44,903 bases of DNA from Endozoicomonas sp. ISHI1 (GTDB lineage Bacteria > Pseudomonadota > Gammaproteobacteria > Pseudomonadales > Endozoicomonadaceae): positions 1-44,903 of the forward strand of contig NZ_JAGRPU010000046.1 in NCBI RefSeq assembly GCF_024606225.1. The letters are read 5' to 3'. Position numbers and translations under genes: made by a program. Below, piece after piece: positions 8,755-17,753 of this stretch. The stretch's first letter is position 1. The number at the start of each line of letters is the position of its first letter. The notes under the pieces are model-generated. The model made no database searches. It had not been told where the DNA came from and saw only the letters and a program-made list of their open reading frames with translations.

Positions 8755-11700
8755 TTATAAAATAACTCCACACCGATCAAGCAACTCTAGTTCCTGACAA
8801 CTCTGATAAACATCAGGATCAACCTCTGATAATAAAGGATCTCGCCTTTTTAACAGCTTTATTTCGCCGCATGCCCGTTGCCTCCATCCTTCCATTATGT
8901 GGTTATCGATATCGATTTTGGCTTTTTTAAGAGCGGTAACGATATGCATAAGCTCCATTTCATCCCTGTACCCGTCCAGTAATGTCAGTATTTCGATGTC
9001 AAAAACTTCTGTCTGGTTGAGTTTTAACCATAAAAGACCAAAAGCCTGTTTTTCTCTTTTGTCATCTGTCGGGTTAACGCTTTGTGGTTCTGGTTCACTT
9101 AACGGCACACAGGCTTCAGCCGCCCCGGATTGAACGTTATCCAGGTATTGGGACAGTGATGCTTTAATCTCATCGGGGCATTCTGTACCTGATGCTTCGA
9201 TTCTTTCCCTCAGTTTGCCAAGCAAGGATTTATGCAGTCTCTCTTTATGGTGGTCAAGAGATTTCCAGACGACAGGTTTGATGGCCATTCTTCTGTTGAG
9301 CAGGGTAGCCAAAACATGAATAGGCAAGGGATTGGAGGGGAGAGCTTCTTCAACATCGCCTCTTGCCTTCAGCCTTCTGTTAGCGGCCAGTCTGGCTTCG
9401 TGCCTCTGGAGGTATGCCGGGTCATCCTCTTTTAAACGCCTTTGCCAATCTTCTGCGGTCAGATAATAGTGTTCAGGTACATTGATGATTTTCAAAAAAA
9501 TCCTGAGCTGTCGCTCTGACCAGTTGCTAATTTCAATTTTTTCATCCTGTATTTTTAGCTGCGGTATTGGAAAACGGTAGGTCATAATACCGAAAGGCAG
9601 CCCTTCAACTTCAAGCCGCTGTCCTCTGACAGTGAAGGACACTTCTTTAAGGTTCCGCATCAGCATAGAAATAAAACTCAGGGCCAGCCCTTCTCCTGAC
9701 GGGATAAGCCCAGAGACAGGTATCTCAACGGTATTGTTGTCGGTAGCACGCATCCCCGACAGAAAGCGATCGGGGATATCGTTATCCCGGGGCAGAAGGC
9801 TATGGGTTTTGAGTAGCGCTTCAAAGAGTGTCTGGATGCCTTCTTTGGTAATGTCATGGGTTTTTAGCCCAAGGCAGGCTTCAAGCAGCCCTTTTAACCA
9901 TTGGGAGGAATGCTCTTTGCTGAGTTTATGCAGGGCGCTCAACGAAGGAAACAGGTCGAATATAGCCCGGGCATGGCTGGCATCCATAAAAAGCAACTGA
10001 TCATCCTTTGTTAAGGGTTGCAGGATTTCCAGGTAGAGCCTTTGCATATAGTCGAGTCTCAGCACCCCTGACAGTGGTTGCAACCGGACTGTATACTGTT
10101 CCCAGAGGCTCTCATCCGACAATGACTTCAGCCGCTTGGCGAAATAGACAAAACGCTCCCTGTCTTCATCGGAAGAAAACAAAGCCGTTGCCTTATTTAA
10201 CACGGGCAAAGGCACGGTTTTATCCGCATGATGCCAGAAAAAAATCCGATCCTTTTCGCTGGTCTGAAGGTAGCGCTCGACGCCCTTTCCCCCATAAGAA
10301 GACAGAAGCTTTATCAATGATTCCAGCATCAGAACGGTTTCAGTGTTTTCATGTATTTCAAGAAATTGTTTTAAAACCGACCAGTTTAGTGACCAGCCCG
10401 GCTTAGGGGTGGCGAGATAGAGAGCGACCGTTTTTATCTGGTGATTGAATTTATCATCTTCTTCAGCTCTTTCATTATCTGAATCGCTGTCTTCTGAAGT
10501 GAATTCTCTAAACAGGCTCTTTTTCAGTTGTGTTTCCCGGTATTGCAGTTCCTCAATGGCAGGTAGCCCTTCTGATGCCCAGAGCCTGGCCATAATTTGC
10601 AGGAGTAGGTGATTGGGGGCTGTCCAGCAACTTGTCCAGTCCATCACTTGTTTCACTGCCTTATATTTGAGCACGCCTTGACCATTGTTCATGGAAGAAA
10701 AGGCGCGGAAGCACTCCATACTGAACTCACCATTTTTTTCTCTCCATTCAGACCAGTTCAGTACCTCTTTCACTTCCTCATATTTTGGCATACGTCTGGT
10801 GTAGTACATTAATGAGAAAGAGTGTAATAGCTCCATATTGAACTCGCCATACTTGTCTTTCCATTCCGGCCAGCTCAGTACCTTTATCACCTCACTCTGT
10901 TTGGGCATGCCTTTGCCATGATTCATAGACGAGAGGGCGCTGAACAACTTCCTATTGAACTTGCCATCCTTGCCTCTCCATTCCGGCCAGCTCAGTATCT
11001 CTATTACCTCATTATGTTTGGGCATGCCTCTGCCATGATTCATAGACGAGAAGGCAAGGAACAGCTCAATACTGAACTTGCCATCTATGCCTCTCCATTC
11101 CGGCCAGCTCAGTATCTCTATCACCTCATTATGTTTGAGCATGCCTCTGCCACGGTTCATAGACGAGAGGGCGAGGAACAAGTTCATATTGAACTTGCCA
11201 TCTTTGTCTTTCCATTCCCGCCAGCCCAGCACCGCTTTCACTTCCTCATGCTTGGGCAAGCTTTTGCCATTATTCATTGACGCAAAGGAAGACAATACAT
11301 CCAGAGTCGCTAAATATTCGAGTTCATCCTGACTGCGTTGGGCAAAATCAAGGATATGTTCTTCTCTATTCTCCAGCATGTTGGTCAGTATGCTGGTACT
11401 TTCGACGGTTTCATGAAGGTGCTCAAAAAATACGATCGCATTACGGAAGAAGCCATTAAAAGACCTTCTTTCTACATGGCTAAGTAGCCTGTAAAAAGAG
11501 TGTTTGACAGTGATGTTTTTTTTCTCGAATACCTTCATCAGGGTTTTCGCTTTTTCCAGCTCTTGCTCAGTTAATTCGTAATGGATATTTTCTTTTACTT
11601 TTTCCAGTGGGTTATCTGTAACTTGAGTTTTTGCCCTTTTTCTTAGTTTGTCCGCTGGTGCTCCTGAAGCAACGACTTTCAAAGTATTTCTCTTTTTATC

Positions 11701-12834
11701 CAGGCCATTCTTTTCTATCTGAACAGGTTCCGATGAATCAGGCTCTGTTTCTTCCGGCGTTCGTCCAGCTCCTTTATTATCATGAGTGTCCGACAGGCAC
11801 TTATCGCATAAAAACACTGAAGCAGCTGCATCACCGGCTATACGACGTAATTCCTGAGTATTCAGTGCATTGTTACACCTTGAGCATGTAACAACCGAAT
11901 TTTCTTGATCCTGCTCAGCTGAGGGTTTCAGTGGGTCATCGCCTCCATCACCACTGCCGCCTGTCGAACCGGTTTCCTGGTTATGGGCTGCGGTTCCACT
12001 CATCTGGCCGGATTGGCCAGTCTGACCTGTTGTTGCGGTCATTGATGCATTGGCCTGTCTGGAGGGTTGACCTTTTTCTCCGTTATCCGCCTGACGACCA
12101 GAATATTTGCCAGAAACGATCTCACGGTAAACACTGAGTTCGTGATCATTCTGTGCCAGCAATGCCTGAATCAGAACCGGATGCATCGTGGCAGGGTCTG
12201 AGCTTTCCAGATCAAGTAGATCCGCTTCAATAACCATGATCCGGTCTGACATTATCCGGGCCAGAATGGTTTGGCCTTTTATAATTGACCATAGTCGTTT
12301 AATTCGCAAGATTCGAAGCAATTGTTTTTTTTGTTGCAGGCATTTTTGAACAGGGTCAGGAACGAGGTTAAGGTCAGGCTGGGGCTCTGGGTCAGGAGTC
12401 CGGTTGTTTCCGTCAGGTGGCTCGTCGTCATCAACTTCCCCGGCAGCACCCAAGGCGATCAGTGCCTTGCAATGGTTCTCTGGGTATTCATGTAACACAG
12501 CCTTCAGGTCAATGCGGTGTTTTTGCTTTATTGGCCAAATCGGTAGAGGAGGCAATGGGAGAGGCGCAAGTGGACTTTTATTCGGTAGTAGCTGGAACAA
12601 GCTGAGGGCGAACTGCATAAATTCAACTGACAGAGAGTTGGGCTGTTCAGGTTCAGCCAGCATATTGGTAGAGAGGAAATGCGCTGGTACCGGGCTTGAG
12701 CCGACTAATCCCAGAGCGGGCAGCGACTCCCCATACATTATGGTTACTAACAGAAGCAGTGATCGGACCATCGAGTGGGCAGTTTCGTTTTTTTGTGGCT
12801 CTCTCCTGGACCCGAGCTTAAAAAAAATCAACAT
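8755..12834 (-). CDS. Secreted WPEWK-repeat protein, paralog 3 (short array)
   Basis: About 1359 aa from the preferred start. It has the same architecture as paralog 2: signal peptide (core MVRSLLLLVTIMYG), zinc-ribbon-like CSRC...CDKC, a weaker basic segment (KLRKRAK), a repeat array with only 6 units at about 516-740, and the conserved C-terminal domain ending in LLDRCGVIL. The dipeptides are NG, RG, HG, HG, YT, NG. The frame also has an ATG at 12846. I prefer ATG 12834 because a GAGG lies 6 nt upstream of it. The codon aligned with the start of paralogs 1 and 2 is AGG here, so the start has moved upstream and the protein gained an N-terminal extension that includes an eight-A tract. The basic NLS-like run is eroded compared with paralog 2. 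Function is unknown; the inference is the same as for its siblings. Confidence 0.88.
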   Translation of the reverse strand: MLIFFKLGSRREPQKNETAHSMVRSLLLLVTIMYGESLPALGLVGSSPVPAHFLSTNMLAEPEQPNSLSVEFMQFALSLFQLLPNKSPLAPLPLPPLPIWPIKQKHRIDLKAVLHEYPENHCKALIALGAAGEVDDDEPPDGNNRTPDPEPQPDLNLVPDPVQKCLQQKKQLLRILRIKRLWSIIKGQTILARIMSDRIMVIEADLLDLESSDPATMHPVLIQALLAQNDHELSVYREIVSGKYSGRQADNGEKGQPSRQANASMTATTGQTGQSGQMSGTAAHNQETGSTGGSGDGGDDPLKPSAEQDQENSVVTCSRCNNALNTQELRRIAGDAAASVFLCDKCLSDTHDNKGAGRTPEETEPDSSEPVQIEKNGLDKKRNTLKVVASGAPADKLRKRAKTQVTDNPLEKVKENIHYELTEQELEKAKTLMKVFEKKNITVKHSFYRLLSHVERRSFNGFFRNAIVFFEHLHETVESTSILTNMLENREEHILDFAQRSQDELEYLATLDVLSSFASMNNGKSLPKHEEVKAVLGWREWKDKDGKFNMNLFLALSSMNRGRGMLKHNEVIEILSWPEWRGIDGKFSIELFLAFSSMNHGRGMPKHNEVIEILSWPEWRGKDGKFNRKLFSALSSMNHGKGMPKQSEVIKVLSWPEWKDKYGEFNMELLHSFSLMYYTRRMPKYEEVKEVLNWSEWREKNGEFSMECFRAFSSMNNGQGVLKYKAVKQVMDWTSCWTAPNHLLLQIMARLWASEGLPAIEELQYRETQLKKSLFREFTSEDSDSDNERAEEDDKFNHQIKTVALYLATPKPGWSLNWSVLKQFLEIHENTETVLMLESLIKLLSSYGGKGVERYLQTSEKDRIFFWHHADKTVPLPVLNKATALFSSDEDRERFVYFAKRLKSLSDESLWEQYTVRLQPLSGVLRLDYMQRLYLEILQPLTKDDQLLFMDASHARAIFDLFPSLSALHKLSKEHSSQWLKGLLEACLGLKTHDITKEGIQTLFEALLKTHSLLPRDNDIPDRFLSGMRATDNNTVEIPVSGLIPSGEGLALSFISMLMRNLKEVSFTVRGQRLEVEGLPFGIMTYRFPIPQLKIQDEKIEISNWSERQLRIFLKIINVPEHYYLTAEDWQRRLKEDDPAYLQRHEARLAANRRLKARGDVEEALPSNPLPIHVLATLLNRRMAIKPVVWKSLDHHKERLHKSLLGKLRERIEASGTECPDEIKASLSQYLDNVQSGAAEACVPLSEPEPQSVNPTDDKREKQAFGLLWLKLNQTEVFDIEILTLLDGYRDEMELMHIVTALKKAKIDIDNHIMEGWRQRACGEIKLLKRRDPLLSEVDPDVYQSCQELELLDRCGVIL
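10630..11290 (-). repeat. 117-bp tandem repeat array, 6 units (39 aa each)
   Basis: Unit marks fall at 10690, 10807, 10924, 11041, 11158 and 11275, again exactly 117 bp apart. Eight units fewer than in the two neighbours, with the same flanking domains. Confidence 0.93.
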
Positions 12835-12846
12835 CCGAGACCTCAT

Positions 12847-13181
12847 TCGCTATTGGAAATATTTCGTCATTTTCACGACGTCCGGCGTAATGTACAGGCT
12901 CATTAACTGACCTCTACCATTTGCACCGGAATGTATAGCACTGCAATGACCAGCCTGCCATGAAGGGAGTTAGCGAAAAGCTTGTTTTGGTATTAGAAAA
13001 ACTATAATGGTTTTGTCACCCCGGGTTTCACATTTACAGTTCTGTGCTCATCCCTGAGTTCATCGCTTTTCTAAAACCAAATCTTACGACAGTTGTTAGG
13101 AATAAAACATCGGCGTTTCAGTAAAATTTCAGCACGTTTGCCGTAGATGAAAGAATCTATGAACCACTCTGTTTTAGTTTC
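12847..13181. other. Intergenic spacer between paralog 3 and the zinc-finger gene
   Basis: 335 bp. The left half (to about 12985) is homologous to the spacers upstream of paralogs 1 and 2 and carries the conserved -10-like block. The right half is unique, AT-rich and lies between divergent genes. I see no RNA gene, clear plus-strand promoter or terminator in it. Confidence 0.6.
12932..12937 (-). promoter_or_regulatory. Conserved -10-like TATACA block upstream of paralog 3
   Basis: GTGCTATACA on the minus strand, about 98 nt upstream of the preferred ATG at 12834. It matches the block upstream of paralog 1. Confidence 0.3.
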
Positions 13182-14717
13182 TTGCCCCTTATCCTCTCGT
13201 CTATCCTCACTGCTCGTATCCATAGAAAAAATAAGGATAGAATCATTAAAAGTCTACTCTTGCACGTATTGGTCTTTGTGCCTTTCGTCTGCCCGGTTGA
13301 GCTGCAGACTTATCGCTTTATCGTTGAGGTTAACCAGAATGGGGCTTCGACCAGCCAGAGTTTTTCTATAAAAACTAAGCCGGGCACACTATCTGCAATG
13401 CCAATGACCGATGGGATGTCAATGCAAAACGAACCATCACACTTTACCCGCACAAACGGATATTCAGGCTCAGGCACGCTAAGCAGTGACAAACCCTATG
13501 GGCGAAGCAAATTTCAGATCATTACTTTAATGTACGGAACGGGCGGCGGTAACTATTCCCGGACAACGGGGCCAGAGGTTCATGGTCAGTCATTCAATAT
13601 GCATTCAGAAAAATCGCATTCACTATACGACGACGACCATAGTGATGAAAATTCGGGCCGGCCCATCGACTCTCGACATAGCTTTGACGAAAATTGTCAT
13701 GAACAGCCCTGTTGTAATCGACAAGGACGCTGTATCTTCGCTCCCTACACATATACCCAGTGTCGTTCAATATCAGATGACTATTTCGCTTGCAAAACAT
13801 ATGTCCATTTGACAACAGGCGATCAGGAATCTTGCTCGGTAAGCCGTCCTGCTGAAGATCCGACAATTGTCTCAGGGGCTGACAGCACAACCGGTCCATC
13901 ATTAACATTCAATCCACCTCCTGCGAAAAAAGAAAGGAAATCAGGCTCTAAAAAATACCGATGTGATCACCCCGGCTGTGAAAAATTACTTGGCTCTCAA
14001 GCCTCACTGGACACTCACAAAAGGCAATACCACACCGGAGAGAAAACCTGTCCTGAATGTCAGAAGATCCTGCCAAGCATGAAAACCCTGTCGGATCACA
14101 AGAGAAGAGATCACACCCTGGATCAAACCTGCCCTGAGTGTCAGAAGACCCTGCCAAATGCTCAAGCCCTGTCGGATCACAGGAGAAGACATCACACCTC
14201 AAAGCAAACCTGCCCTGATTGCCGGAAGACCCTGCCAAACGCTAAAGCCTTCTCGAATCACAAAAGTCAATATCACACCGGAGAGCAAACCTGCCCTGAG
14301 TGCCAGAAGATCCTGCGAAATGGGAGAGCCCTGTCGGATCACAAAAGTCAATGTCACAGCGGAGAGCAAACCTGCCCTGAGTGCCGGAAGACCCTGCCAA
14401 ATGCGAGAGCCCTGTCGGTTCACAAAAGAAGAGATCACACCCCGGAGCAAACCTGCCCTGAGTGTCAGAAGACCCTGCCAAACGCTCAAGCCCTGTCGGA
14501 TCACAAAAGAAAAAAGCACACCCGAGAGCAAACCTGCCCTGAGTGTCAGAAGACCCTGCCAAGCGCTCAAGCTCTGTCGGATCACAAAAGAAAAGATCAC
14601 ACCCCGGAGCGTACCTGCTCTGAGTGCCAAAAGACCCTGCCAAACGCGAGAGCCCTGTTGGATCACAAAAGGCAACACCGAAAACGAAAGCTTGATGATG
14701 CAAAGTCAAGTGATTGA
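13182..14717 (+). CDS. Predicted secreted protein with nine tandem C2H2 zinc fingers
   Basis: About 511 aa. A basic stretch followed by a hydrophobic core (SLLLHVLVFVPFVCPV, residues about 24-39) reads as a signal peptide or membrane anchor. Residues 40-255 are a unique region with a Cys-rich patch (CCNRQGRC). Residues 261-499 are nine C2H2 fingers. Finger 1 is CX4CX12HX4H, fingers 2-8 are CX2CX12HX4H at a strict 27-residue (81-bp) period, and finger 9 ends HX3H. Linkers are TGEKT, TPEQT, TREQT and similar, close to the eukaryotic TGEKP linker. Helix positions -1 and 2 vary (N/S and Q/K/R) while position 3 is mostly Ala. Such arrays bind DNA or RNA in eukaryotes; here that is inference. A basic tail (HRKRKLDD) follows. 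The start is uncertain: TTG 13182 is the first listed start in frame, and no in-frame ATG precedes the hydrophobic core. Host-derived origin is possible. Confidence 0.85.
   Translation: MPLILSSILTARIHRKNKDRIIKSLLLHVLVFVPFVCPVELQTYRFIVEVNQNGASTSQSFSIKTKPGTLSAMPMTDGMSMQNEPSHFTRTNGYSGSGTLSSDKPYGRSKFQIITLMYGTGGGNYSRTTGPEVHGQSFNMHSEKSHSLYDDDHSDENSGRPIDSRHSFDENCHEQPCCNRQGRCIFAPYTYTQCRSISDDYFACKTYVHLTTGDQESCSVSRPAEDPTIVSGADSTTGPSLTFNPPPAKKERKSGSKKYRCDHPGCEKLLGSQASLDTHKRQYHTGEKTCPECQKILPSMKTLSDHKRRDHTLDQTCPECQKTLPNAQALSDHRRRHHTSKQTCPDCRKTLPNAKAFSNHKSQYHTGEQTCPECQKILRNGRALSDHKSQCHSGEQTCPECRKTLPNARALSVHKRRDHTPEQTCPECQKTLPNAQALSDHKRKKHTREQTCPECQKTLPSAQALSDHKRKDHTPERTCSECQKTLPNARALLDHKRQHRKRKLDDAKSSD
13962..14678 (+). 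repeat. C2H2 zinc-finger array, 81-bp period
   Basis: The first Cys codons of the fingers fall at 13962 and 14049 and then every 81 bp (14130 onward) for nine fingers. Neighbouring units are highly similar in DNA, which suggests recent unit duplication. Confidence 0.93.
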
Positions 14718-14937
14718 TTTTGCTTGTCACAGGCTCAGGAGGGAAAGGTACTGCACATGTCCGGGCATGATCTGAAGTGCAATGTTCACGTCCGTATTTC
14801 AATCACCTGCGGCGGGTTAACCGATGACAAAATGACATGGAAGGAAATCTTCTTCAACAAGCAGTTCTTAATGCTCATGTAGCACTATGAAATCATCAAC
14901 CCTCGTTAAGGTGCTAATTAAGTGAACAGCGTTGTTT

Positions 14938-15234
14938 TCATACCGGGTCGTTAAAGCTCAGCAGTTCTTCAGGAAGGTGCTGAATATAGTCTGCTTCGGT
15001 TGGAGGCATCTGTAGGTAAAAACCCTTTTCCTGAAGCTCGGACATCACTTTTTCAATGTCAGCCCTGGCCAGTTTGCGCTCGGGTGTCAGCAGAATATCC
15101 ATTACATGAACGGCTTTACCGAAGGCCTGATGAAGCGCTTCGGGTATTTTCTCCAGCTGGTTGCGTTTGTCAACGTAGAGGTACATTTCGTTGTGTTTGC
15201 TACTTTTGAAAATGGAGGCAAGGACTTTAGACAT
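14938..15234 (-). CDS. ycgL: YcgL domain protein
   Basis: 98 aa, the usual length for the small YcgL family of gammaproteobacteria. Recognisable features are the opening segment MSKVLASIFKSSK, the YLYVDKR strand and the later RADIEKVMSELQEKGFYLQM segment. The biochemical role of the family is not settled to my knowledge. It lies 62 bp downstream of rnd in the same direction; rnd-ycgL adjacency is common in gammaproteobacteria and supports the call. Co-transcription with rnd is likely from the short gap. No strong Shine-Dalgarno precedes the ATG at 15234. Confidence 0.9.
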   Translation of the reverse strand: MSKVLASIFKSSKHNEMYLYVDKRNQLEKIPEALHQAFGKAVHVMDILLTPERKLARADIEKVMSELQEKGFYLQMPPTEADYIQHLPEELLSFNDPV

Positions 15235-15296
15235 AATATCAATACCATCTTGAAGATGCTCAGGACCAGAAGAGTAACAGGTACTTGTATCCTGTG

Positions 15297-16442
15297 TTAT
15301 CTCTGGTCTTCTTTGTACTCTTTCAGTGCCAGAATTAAGGGCTCGGCAATTACCTGCTGTCGCCAGCCCTTAATGCTCTCTGGTATCGAAAAACGGCCAC
15401 TGCTCTGCCACTGACGTAAGAGAGCGTTGGACATTTTGCCCGGGAATAACAACTCTACAGGCATATCCAGCTCATCCGATTTGTGATGCACCCAGGCCTT
15501 GATCAGTTTGTTATAGTTTCTGGCGGCTTTGGGCAGAGGAGCAGGGAGTTGATCCGGATAGTCAGCTTCCGGGCTGTCTTTGGCTTGTCTGACCAGATTC
15601 AGAATAACCTCGCCGTATTTTCTCAGGGTCTTGGGTTTCATATCCTGAATGGAAGAGAGTGAACGCATATTGTCTGGCATATAACGGGCAATTGGCCACA
15701 GGCATCCCTTGGGGATGATCCGGTTGCGTGGTGTATTACTCTTTCGGGCTTCCATTTCACGGTATTCACAGATGTTTTGTAAAACCGCCAGCTGTTGAGG
15801 CCGCAATTGCCAGGCACGCTTGACATCTTTCCAGATTTCGTTGGGGATAGGGAACAATGGCGAAGTGAGTAAGGCATCACAATCCTCTTTGAGCCATTGC
15901 AACTGAGGCTTGCCTTCCAGTTTTTCGAGTAATAGCTCGTACGCTTCCAGCAGATGCACGACATCAAGTGTGGCATAGCTGATCTGGGCTTCAGTCAGTG
16001 GACGCTGAAGCCAGTCTGAACGAGTAGCATCCTTTGGGAGGTCAACTTTCAGAAGCGTTTTCAGCAGATTCTGATAGCTTAATGAATGTCCCAGCCCTGC
16101 ATAGGCTGCAGCAAGCTGTGTATCCAGCAATGCAACAGGTAGGCAACCGGTCAGAATATTGAAAACTTCGAGATCTTCACCGCAGGCGTGAAGGACTTTG
16201 ACAACAGATTCAGATTGCAGAACCCGGCCAAAGGAACTCCAGTCCTGAATGCTGAGCGGGTCAATCAGGAAAACCTTATCACGGGTACCCACCTGAATAA
16301 GTCCGGGAATAGGGTAAAAGGTATCGGTTCGAATAAACTCGGTATCCAGTGCGATGGCATCCAGCTGAAGCCACCTTTGGCAATAGTGGTCAAGGCTTTC
16401 GCTGTTGAGAACCCAGATGGGATCAGAATGTTCAATAGGCAT
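15297..16442 (-). CDS. rnd: Ribonuclease D
   Basis: 381 aa, close to the E. coli enzyme. RNase D is a 3'-5' exoribonuclease that trims the 3' ends of tRNA precursors and other small stable RNAs in the cytoplasm. The DEDDy catalytic set is visible: Asp33 and Glu35 in ALDTEF (Exo I), Asp90 in HACGEDLEVF (Exo II), Tyr156 and Asp160 in SYATLDVVHL (Exo III). The first HRDC domain, which helps substrate binding, follows at about 210-290 (QLAVLQNICEYREMEA). ycgL lies just downstream. Nothing unusual is seen and all key residues are present. The upstream gap to the htpX terminator is about 280 bp, so rnd probably has its own promoter, although I could not pick one out. Confidence 0.96.
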   Translation of the reverse strand: MPIEHSDPIWVLNSESLDHYCQRWLQLDAIALDTEFIRTDTFYPIPGLIQVGTRDKVFLIDPLSIQDWSSFGRVLQSESVVKVLHACGEDLEVFNILTGCLPVALLDTQLAAAYAGLGHSLSYQNLLKTLLKVDLPKDATRSDWLQRPLTEAQISYATLDVVHLLEAYELLLEKLEGKPQLQWLKEDCDALLTSPLFPIPNEIWKDVKRAWQLRPQQLAVLQNICEYREMEARKSNTPRNRIIPKGCLWPIARYMPDNMRSLSSIQDMKPKTLRKYGEVILNLVRQAKDSPEADYPDQLPAPLPKAARNYNKLIKAWVHHKSDELDMPVELLFPGKMSNALLRQWQSSGRFSIPESIKGWRQQVIAEPLILALKEYKEDQR

Positions 16443-16720
16443 ATAAGCAGCTGGATTAGAAATAAAAGCTTATTATAAAGAGCTTGTCTCTGAAGCCAAA
16501 GTAATATTCTCCGGTCTCTGGTTTAGAAAAGAGGTTGTTGCCGATGGCAACCAAGCGTCTTAAAACAGATCCTCTGCATGGGAGAGCTGGAAAGGTTCCC
16601 GGAACCCGAGGGCTGATCCCGCCTTTGCTCTCTGCGTTAATGGCTGACAAGCGAAGTGCAGCAGTGCTTTCATAGTAAAATCCTGTTCTTGTCTGGAGCT
16701 GTTGCGGTTTTGTTTTTCAG
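16443..16720. other. Intergenic region between htpX terminator and rnd
   Basis: No gene supported. A short hairpin-forming segment (GTTGCC-GAT-GGCAAC, around 16530-16545) is present without a U-tract. The small frames crossing this stretch overlap the htpX terminator and resemble no known protein. The rnd promoter presumably lies here. Confidence 0.5.
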
Positions 16721-16749
16721 AAAAAAAGGCCCGCGTCAGCGAGCCTTTT
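16721..16749 (-). terminator. Intrinsic terminator of htpX
   Basis: On the minus strand the stem is AAAAGGCTCGC / GCGGGCCTTTT, 11 bp with one G-U pair and a TGAC loop, followed by a run of T. It starts about 17 nt after the htpX stop codon, the classic position. Confidence 0.92.
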
Positions 16750-16765
16750 AAAGCAAGAAATCTCA

Positions 16766-17653
16766 TCAGCGATGGGATTGCAGAGACTGAATTCGATCTT
16801 CAAGCGGAGGGTGGCTTGAGAACAGGGCGGCTAATCCACCCTGGCCATTCTTGCGAATACCGAAGGCCGTCATGGTGGCAGGCATTGCACTAGGGGCGTC
16901 GTATTCAGCTCTCAGTCTCTCCAGGGCGGCAATCATATCGCCACGACCTGCCAGCTCGGCACCTGCTTCATCGGCACGAAATTCACGTTTACGAGAGAAC
17001 CACATCACAATAGCGCTGGCGGCAATACCCAGCACGATCTCGGCAATAAAACTTACGACGTAGAAGCCGATACCCGGGCCACTGCTTTCTTCGTCACGAC
17101 GGAGGAAGCTGTCCACGGCGTAGCCGATGATGCGGGCGAAGAACATCACAAAGGTGTTCACAACTCCCTGAATCAGTGCCAGCGTCACCATGTCACCGTT
17201 GGCAACGTGACCGATTTCGTGACCGATTACGGCTCTTGCTTCTCTTGGGCTGAAGCGATCGAGCAGGCCCTGGCTCACGGCAACCAGTGAGGCGTTTTTG
17301 TTCCAGCCGGTGGCAAAAGCATTGGCTTCCGGAGAGGGGAAAATCCCCACGTCCGGCATGCCAATGCCGGCTTTTTCAGAGAGTTCCTTAACCGTATCCA
17401 GTAACCAGCGCTCTTGGGCCGTACGGGGTTGATCGATAATCTGGGTGCCTGTGCCCATCTTGGCCATGGTTTTGGAAAGGAGCAGGGAAACCAATGAACC
17501 GGCAAAACCGAAAACTGCACAGAAAGCCAGCAGCGACTTCATATCGAGTCCCTGGGCTGTGATGTAGCTACCCACGCCAAGGATGTTAAGAGTGATACTG
17601 GCGACTGCGATGACAGCAAGGTTGGTTAATAGAAATAGCAGAATTCTTTTCAT
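16766..17653 (-). CDS. htpX: Membrane zinc metalloprotease HtpX
   Basis: 295 aa, the normal length for M48B HtpX. It is an inner-membrane protease with a cytoplasmic active site that degrades misfolded membrane proteins, working alongside FtsH. Two N-terminal membrane helices (residues about 5-25 and 38-60) precede the zinc motif HEIGH (His145, Glu146, His149). Two more hydrophobic segments lie at about 155-180 and 193-220, and the third zinc ligand is Glu224 in REFRAD. All catalytic residues are intact. It is the last gene of the minus-strand run aminotransferase - orf168 - htpX and is followed at once by an intrinsic terminator. From memory the order htpX, unnamed gene, aminotransferase, msrB also occurs in Pseudomonas. 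Confidence 0.97.
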   Translation of the reverse strand: MKRILLFLLTNLAVIAVASITLNILGVGSYITAQGLDMKSLLAFCAVFGFAGSLVSLLLSKTMAKMGTGTQIIDQPRTAQERWLLDTVKELSEKAGIGMPDVGIFPSPEANAFATGWNKNASLVAVSQGLLDRFSPREARAVIGHEIGHVANGDMVTLALIQGVVNTFVMFFARIIGYAVDSFLRRDEESSGPGIGFYVVSFIAEIVLGIAASAIVMWFSRKREFRADEAGAELAGRGDMIAALERLRAEYDAPSAMPATMTAFGIRKNGQGGLAALFSSHPPLEDRIQSLQSHR

Positions 17654-17753
17654 TACCGAATGGTTACCTTTTCTGGTTGGACACTGGGAATATGGAGGCG
17701 CAGAGTTCGGATTTCAATCCTCATTCAGCCATTTTACAGTTGTTTACAGTTCA

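Noticed and set aside
13147-13371. Separate 74-aa plus-strand gene with two ATGs.
   Set aside because: It overlaps the start of the zinc-finger gene in another frame and has no recognisable features; it matters only as a possible upstream part of that gene.
14199-14802. Minus-strand frames opposite the zinc fingers.
   Set aside because: The 81-bp period again keeps antisense frames open; the sense strand has perfect C2H2 spacing.
16500-16560. Possible structured RNA (GTTGCC hairpin) near rnd.
   Set aside because: A single 6-bp hairpin without U-tract or conserved context; no tRNA cloverleaf could be drawn.
16560-16766. 68-aa minus-strand frame after htpX.
   Set aside because: It contains the htpX terminator hairpin in its coding sequence and has no similarity to known proteins.
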